Of a stretch of 64,000 nucleotides of DNA, positions 62,001-64,000 are shown one piece after another. Position numbers and translations under genes: made by a program. Within the stretch, counting starts at the first letter, position 1; each line of letters starts with the position of its first letter. Under the pieces are notes generated by a model. The model was given only the letters and a program-made list of their open reading frames with translations. It was not told where the DNA came from and did not search any database. The stretch comes from Oscillospiraceae bacterium (GTDB taxonomy: Bacteria; Bacillota; Clostridia; Oscillospirales; CAG-272), in the NCBI GenBank assembly GCA_015063485.1, contig SVUA01000005.1, positions 17,637 to 81,636 of the forward strand, read 5' to 3'.

Positions 62001-64000
62001 TCGAAGCAGCAATTGAAGCTACAAGCGCAGAGCTCAAGGCAGCATACGATGCTGCAAAGGCTGAACTCGAGGCTCTCATCGAAAAGATGGTAACAGATAC
62101 CGAGGCAGCTATTGCAGACGCAAAGGCAAAGATCAACGCTATAATTGATGCTGCAAACAAGTTCTTTATGGAAACTATTCCCACAGCGATCAAGCAGCTT
62201 ATTGAAGATGCACTTACGGGCGAATACGTTGCTTCTGCTGATTCCTATTACCTCGCTATCGGAAGCGATCCTATGTTCGCAGAGCTTCTCGCGGCTGAGC
62301 TCGGTCTTGACGAGCAGTTCGCTGTTAACGGTTGGGATTCTGTCTCCATCGAGGATATCATAAAGGCAGACCTCATAACTATCAGCTACAACGAAAATGA
62401 GCTTACCGGATTCGCAATGGATCAGGCAGTTGGATTTGTTGCTGATTACGTTAACGAATATTTCAGACCTTCCTTCAACGCATATATGCAGAAGGCATTT
62501 ACCGAATTTTTCGCACAGTTGCCTATTTCGGATGAAGCTGAAGAAAAATACATGGCAATGCTTAACGGTGGATTCAATGACACTCTTGACGGTATAATCG
62601 CTGAATACTTCGGCGATGCTACCGCAGTTGAGATGGATTGGGCAGCGCTCGTAGGTGAGGAGAACGCAGCTTACGTTGACGAGGCTCGCGCGGAAATAAA
62701 GGCAGCTCTCGACAAGGCAGGCGTTAGCGAAACGATTTCTGTTGAAATTCCCGTTCTTGATCTCTTCTATGCAAATCTTGATATGTTCGGCGACTTGGCG
62801 GGATATATTAATGACTTGGATGTAGAAGAGGTTTACGAAATGTTCGGAGAGAACGCAACCTACACGCTCGAGATCCCCGTTGCAGATGCACTTGTATTTG
62901 CGGGAGAATCTTACCTCTACGGACTTGTAGAGTTCACAAAGAACTACAACGAGACCATTCTTACTATCAATGCTATCAATCCCGATGCAACCGTAGTACT
63001 TCTCGGTTACTACAACGCATTCGAAGGCGTTACCTTCAACGGTGTTGATCTTGGCAGAATTTACGGTGAATTTGCTAAGGTAGCATCCGCTAATGCATTT
63101 GTATACGCACTTGCATTTGATAACGTAACTTACGTTGACATCTCTGATGCAGAGACATGGATTGAAGCTTATGCAAACGGTGAAACCGTTGCGCTTGAAG
63201 ACTTTATCGTTGCTTACCTCATGGATCCTTCCATTACAAGTGTAAGCGAAGCAGGACACGAGTACATTTACGAGCAGATAAAGAATGCTATATCCTTTAC
63301 ATGTGCGCATGTATGGGAAGAAGCAACCTGTACCGCACCTAAGACATGTAAGCTCTGCGGTGAGACCGAGGGTGACGTAGCGGCTCATGATCCCAACGCA
63401 GACGACGGAGACTGCACGACCGCTATCACCTGTAAGGATTGTGGCGCGGTAACCACTCCTGCTAAGGCAAATCATACTCCTGAAGCAGACGACGGCGATT
63501 GCACGACAGCTATCAAATGTAAGGATTGTGGCACTATAACCACTCCTGCTACTGCGGGTCATACTCCTGAAGCAGACGATGGCGATTGCACGACAGCTAT
63601 CAAATGTAAGGATTGTGGCACTATAACCACTCCTGCTACTGCGGGTCATACTCCTGAAGCAGACGACGGCGATTGCACGACACCTATCAAGTGTACTGTA
63701 TGTAACAAGGTAACGACCGAAGCTAAGGCAGCTCACACTCCTGCAGCAGACGACGGCGATTGCACGACACCTATCAAGTGTACTGTATGTAACAAGGTAA
63801 CGACCGAAGCTAAGGCAGCTCACACTCCTGCAGCAGATGACGGCGATTGCACGACACCTATCAAGTGTACTGTATGTAACAAGGTAACGACCGAAGCTAA
63901 GGCAGCTCACACTCCTGCAGCAGATGACGGCGATTGCACGACACCTATCAAGTGTACTGTATGTAACAAGGTAACGACCGAAGCTAAGGCAGCTCACACT
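59099..64000 (+). CDS. Giant secreted SGNH/GDSL-hydrolase-like repeat protein (partial, runs off the window)
   Basis: The frame stays open for 1634 codons to the window end. A signal peptide (residues 1-31) is followed by an Asp-His repeat (DDHDHDHDHD). The first SGNH module has block I GDSMTNGYG (Ser56), GNGNFG near 216, NPDAEIILV near 318 and block V HPSANGH (727-733), with very large inserts. An Ala/Glu/Lys-rich coiled coil spans about 884-1020. A second SGNH-like module follows with GSD at 1055-1057 in place of GDS, YNENEL near 1096, NPDATVVLL near 1295 and AGHEYIYEQI near 1387; it is probably inactive. From residue 1430 a 29-residue repeat with CxxC motifs runs to the edge. It is probably a cell-surface esterase or adhesin. 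The C-terminus cannot be seen. Confidence 0.85.
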   Translation, partial: MKNKKISVRILSFVMIVALMIGVCAPMISAATDDHDHDHDVVVKKDKINYVSLGDSMTNGYGLLGYNGNTGVEDYGDGSYANRFAAWLETNVANDVDHAQLAMSAMRSEDLHWLLEVDYNDEAVINVIETLEVGGWNEELWYSVFTNGDYWTWKELVNDYRFDVAAYCIEGHDNGTGFSTHDAYDMYDDVEALAIVAEYYQTKVAEGDILSLGMGNGNFGVFMFGRIMEAVGFSGAPEDAMIYDVQNAIRELDPEMQQTVNDLIVDLYAALAENGFVIDDGDDETTSKMESLANTVVYTAISYVLNYAGSVEAMLQLNPDAEIILVALMNTFGDEAIPMGDIGDLSLGNLLTIVFEPLNAYIAALPTYMQLTQNEVYSNAKFYFAEATEVECIVDTYESEIYDRDSIVFDRFYQSIVKEEDGDYGMIWNLIVGKELVDNVEIVDITKDEIAAYEDMSYADKAAYAMTNTGKAVSISVYLAFEKAVLGTTETKVTLDSVLNLQLGGDMFAPIIEGLGNSSVEASADVMNAICGFIASQTGGALDAGRIKQLLDGDITKYDIVAASAGDLTAADIEALAASDFARGTIVDILYAQACALNGGNEFLTKEEIGSIFDLESEDGVYSIAATKIGATEEYVRYCYENSLGEVPVLINGMKAIFNGKVEILAGKTAIMAGLKNIDDAISGANLLKLLLTLPENLGGVLVKEPSLNGLLALFGRCVIGNGLGGHPSANGHAALADAVISAYSEEYTAQKETINNLLAILDLLLEYYDEAYAYAYDEAVKAGVIAELNGYLDIAQEAIDAADAWILANSDYIRSEEFAQELKKASADARATVEALRALINNADELDAESYEYLLKLVAALNTNVEDFVALLGIAVMDFGHYLDPKIEELKAQAEKQIAILNAEIAAKIAALKAQAEKQLEILNEKLQTAIGEAKEAILAEIARIEAELEVEIAAIKAELAAKIAEIEAAIEATSAELKAAYDAAKAELEALIEKMVTDTEAAIADAKAKINAIIDAANKFFMETIPTAIKQLIEDALTGEYVASADSYYLAIGSDPMFAELLAAELGLDEQFAVNGWDSVSIEDIIKADLITISYNENELTGFAMDQAVGFVADYVNEYFRPSFNAYMQKAFTEFFAQLPISDEAEEKYMAMLNGGFNDTLDGIIAEYFGDATAVEMDWAALVGEENAAYVDEARAEIKAALDKAGVSETISVEIPVLDLFYANLDMFGDLAGYINDLDVEEVYEMFGENATYTLEIPVADALVFAGESYLYGLVEFTKNYNETILTINAINPDATVVLLGYYNAFEGVTFNGVDLGRIYGEFAKVASANAFVYALAFDNVTYVDISDAETWIEAYANGETVALEDFIVAYLMDPSITSVSEAGHEYIYEQIKNAISFTCAHVWEEATCTAPKTCKLCGETEGDVAAHDPNADDGDCTTAITCKDCGAVTTPAKANHTPEADDGDCTTAIKCKDCGTITTPATAGHTPEADDGDCTTAIKCKDCGTITTPATAGHTPEADDGDCTTPIKCTVCNKVTTEAKAAHTPAADDGDCTTPIKCTVCNKVTTEAKAAHTPAADDGDCTTPIKCTVCNKVTTEAKAAHTPAADDGDCTTPIKCTVCNKVTTEAKAAHT
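63386..64000 (+). repeat. Tandem 87-bp coding repeat in the giant protein
   Basis: Units start at 63386, 63473, 63560, 63647, 63734, 63821, 63908 and 63995 (the last is cut by the window). Each encodes 29 residues of the type HTPxADDGDCTTxIKCxxC. Units 63473 and 63560 differ by one base, and those from 63734 on are nearly identical. Each unit has three cysteines and a histidine, a possible metal site. Confidence 0.95.

Noticed and set aside
60929..63997. A 1022-codon open frame on the minus strand opposite the giant gene
   Set aside because: It is a shadow of the plus-strand gene. Its translation is Cys/Ser/Arg-rich with repeats that mirror the sense repeats, it has no credible ribosome site, and the sense strand has a signal peptide and SGNH motifs.
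63386..64000. 87-bp repeats as a CRISPR array
   Set aside because: The units join directly with no spacers, keep the reading frame and encode a uniform peptide. No cas genes are present.

Overview
The window looks like chromosomal DNA from an anaerobic, Gram-positive bacterium of the class Clostridia, probably an uncultured gut lineage. This rests on gene content: a trimeric NAD-linked [FeFe]-hydrogenase cluster with its sensory-type accessory genes, homologues of sporulation proteins (SpoVB, SpoIVFB and a BofC-like protein), lipoproteins, strong AGGAGG ribosome binding sites and AT-rich spacers with consensus sigma-A promoters. No genus can be named from the sequence alone.

Layout. 1-9.5 kb: a membrane-anchored secreted protein, dnaE, a small BofC-like protein, a class A penicillin-binding protein, and a GNAT acetyltransferase. 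9.5-13 kb: a heterodimeric ABC exporter with one degenerate ATP site. 13.4-15.8 kb: an unusual fusion of an XRE DNA-binding domain to a GlmM-type mutase, followed by nagB. 15.8-20.4 kb: tRNA-Val, a GH78-like glycosidase, a phosphodiesterase-like protein and a SpoVB-type flippase. 20.6-23.2 kb: polA. 23.3-31.6 kb: a ten-gene hydrogenase operon (DRTGG, RsbW-like, HydS-like, DRTGG, PHP, NuoE-like, histidine-kinase-type ATPase, 2Fe-2S protein, NuoF-like, HydA). 31.7-39.4 kb: dacF-type carboxypeptidase, pgi, a P-loop protein, topB, a membrane protein and deoC. 39.5-43.5 kb: potABCD polyamine uptake with a structured leader. 43.8-47 kb: an SpoIVFB-like protease, a membrane protein, tRNA-Leu and a YD-repeat lipoprotein. 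47.1-54.2 kb: HD hydrolase, deoD, deoB, cdd, a membrane protein, pcrA and an S1-domain protein. 54.4-55.3 kb: rplM-rpsI. 55.3-57.2 kb: a scarred region that looks like the remnant of an element integrated at the 3' end of rpsI. 57.2-64 kb: an acyl-CoA-synthetase-like enzyme and a giant secreted SGNH protein that runs off the window end.

How the genes work together. The hydrogenase cluster should reoxidise NADH and reduced ferredoxin to H2, and its co-transcribed sensor and ATPase genes probably tune expression or phosphorylation. GlmM and NagB act at the GlcN-6-P branch between wall synthesis and glycolysis, with pgi nearby at Fru-6-P. deoD, deoB, cdd and the separate deoC form a nucleoside salvage route. 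The penicillin-binding proteins, flippase and SGNH protein act at the cell surface.

The points most worth following up are the XRE-GlmM fusion, the giant two-module SGNH protein with its expanding 87-bp repeat, the rpsI integration scar, the potA leader with an overlapping mini-ORF, and palindromes at both tRNA promoters.
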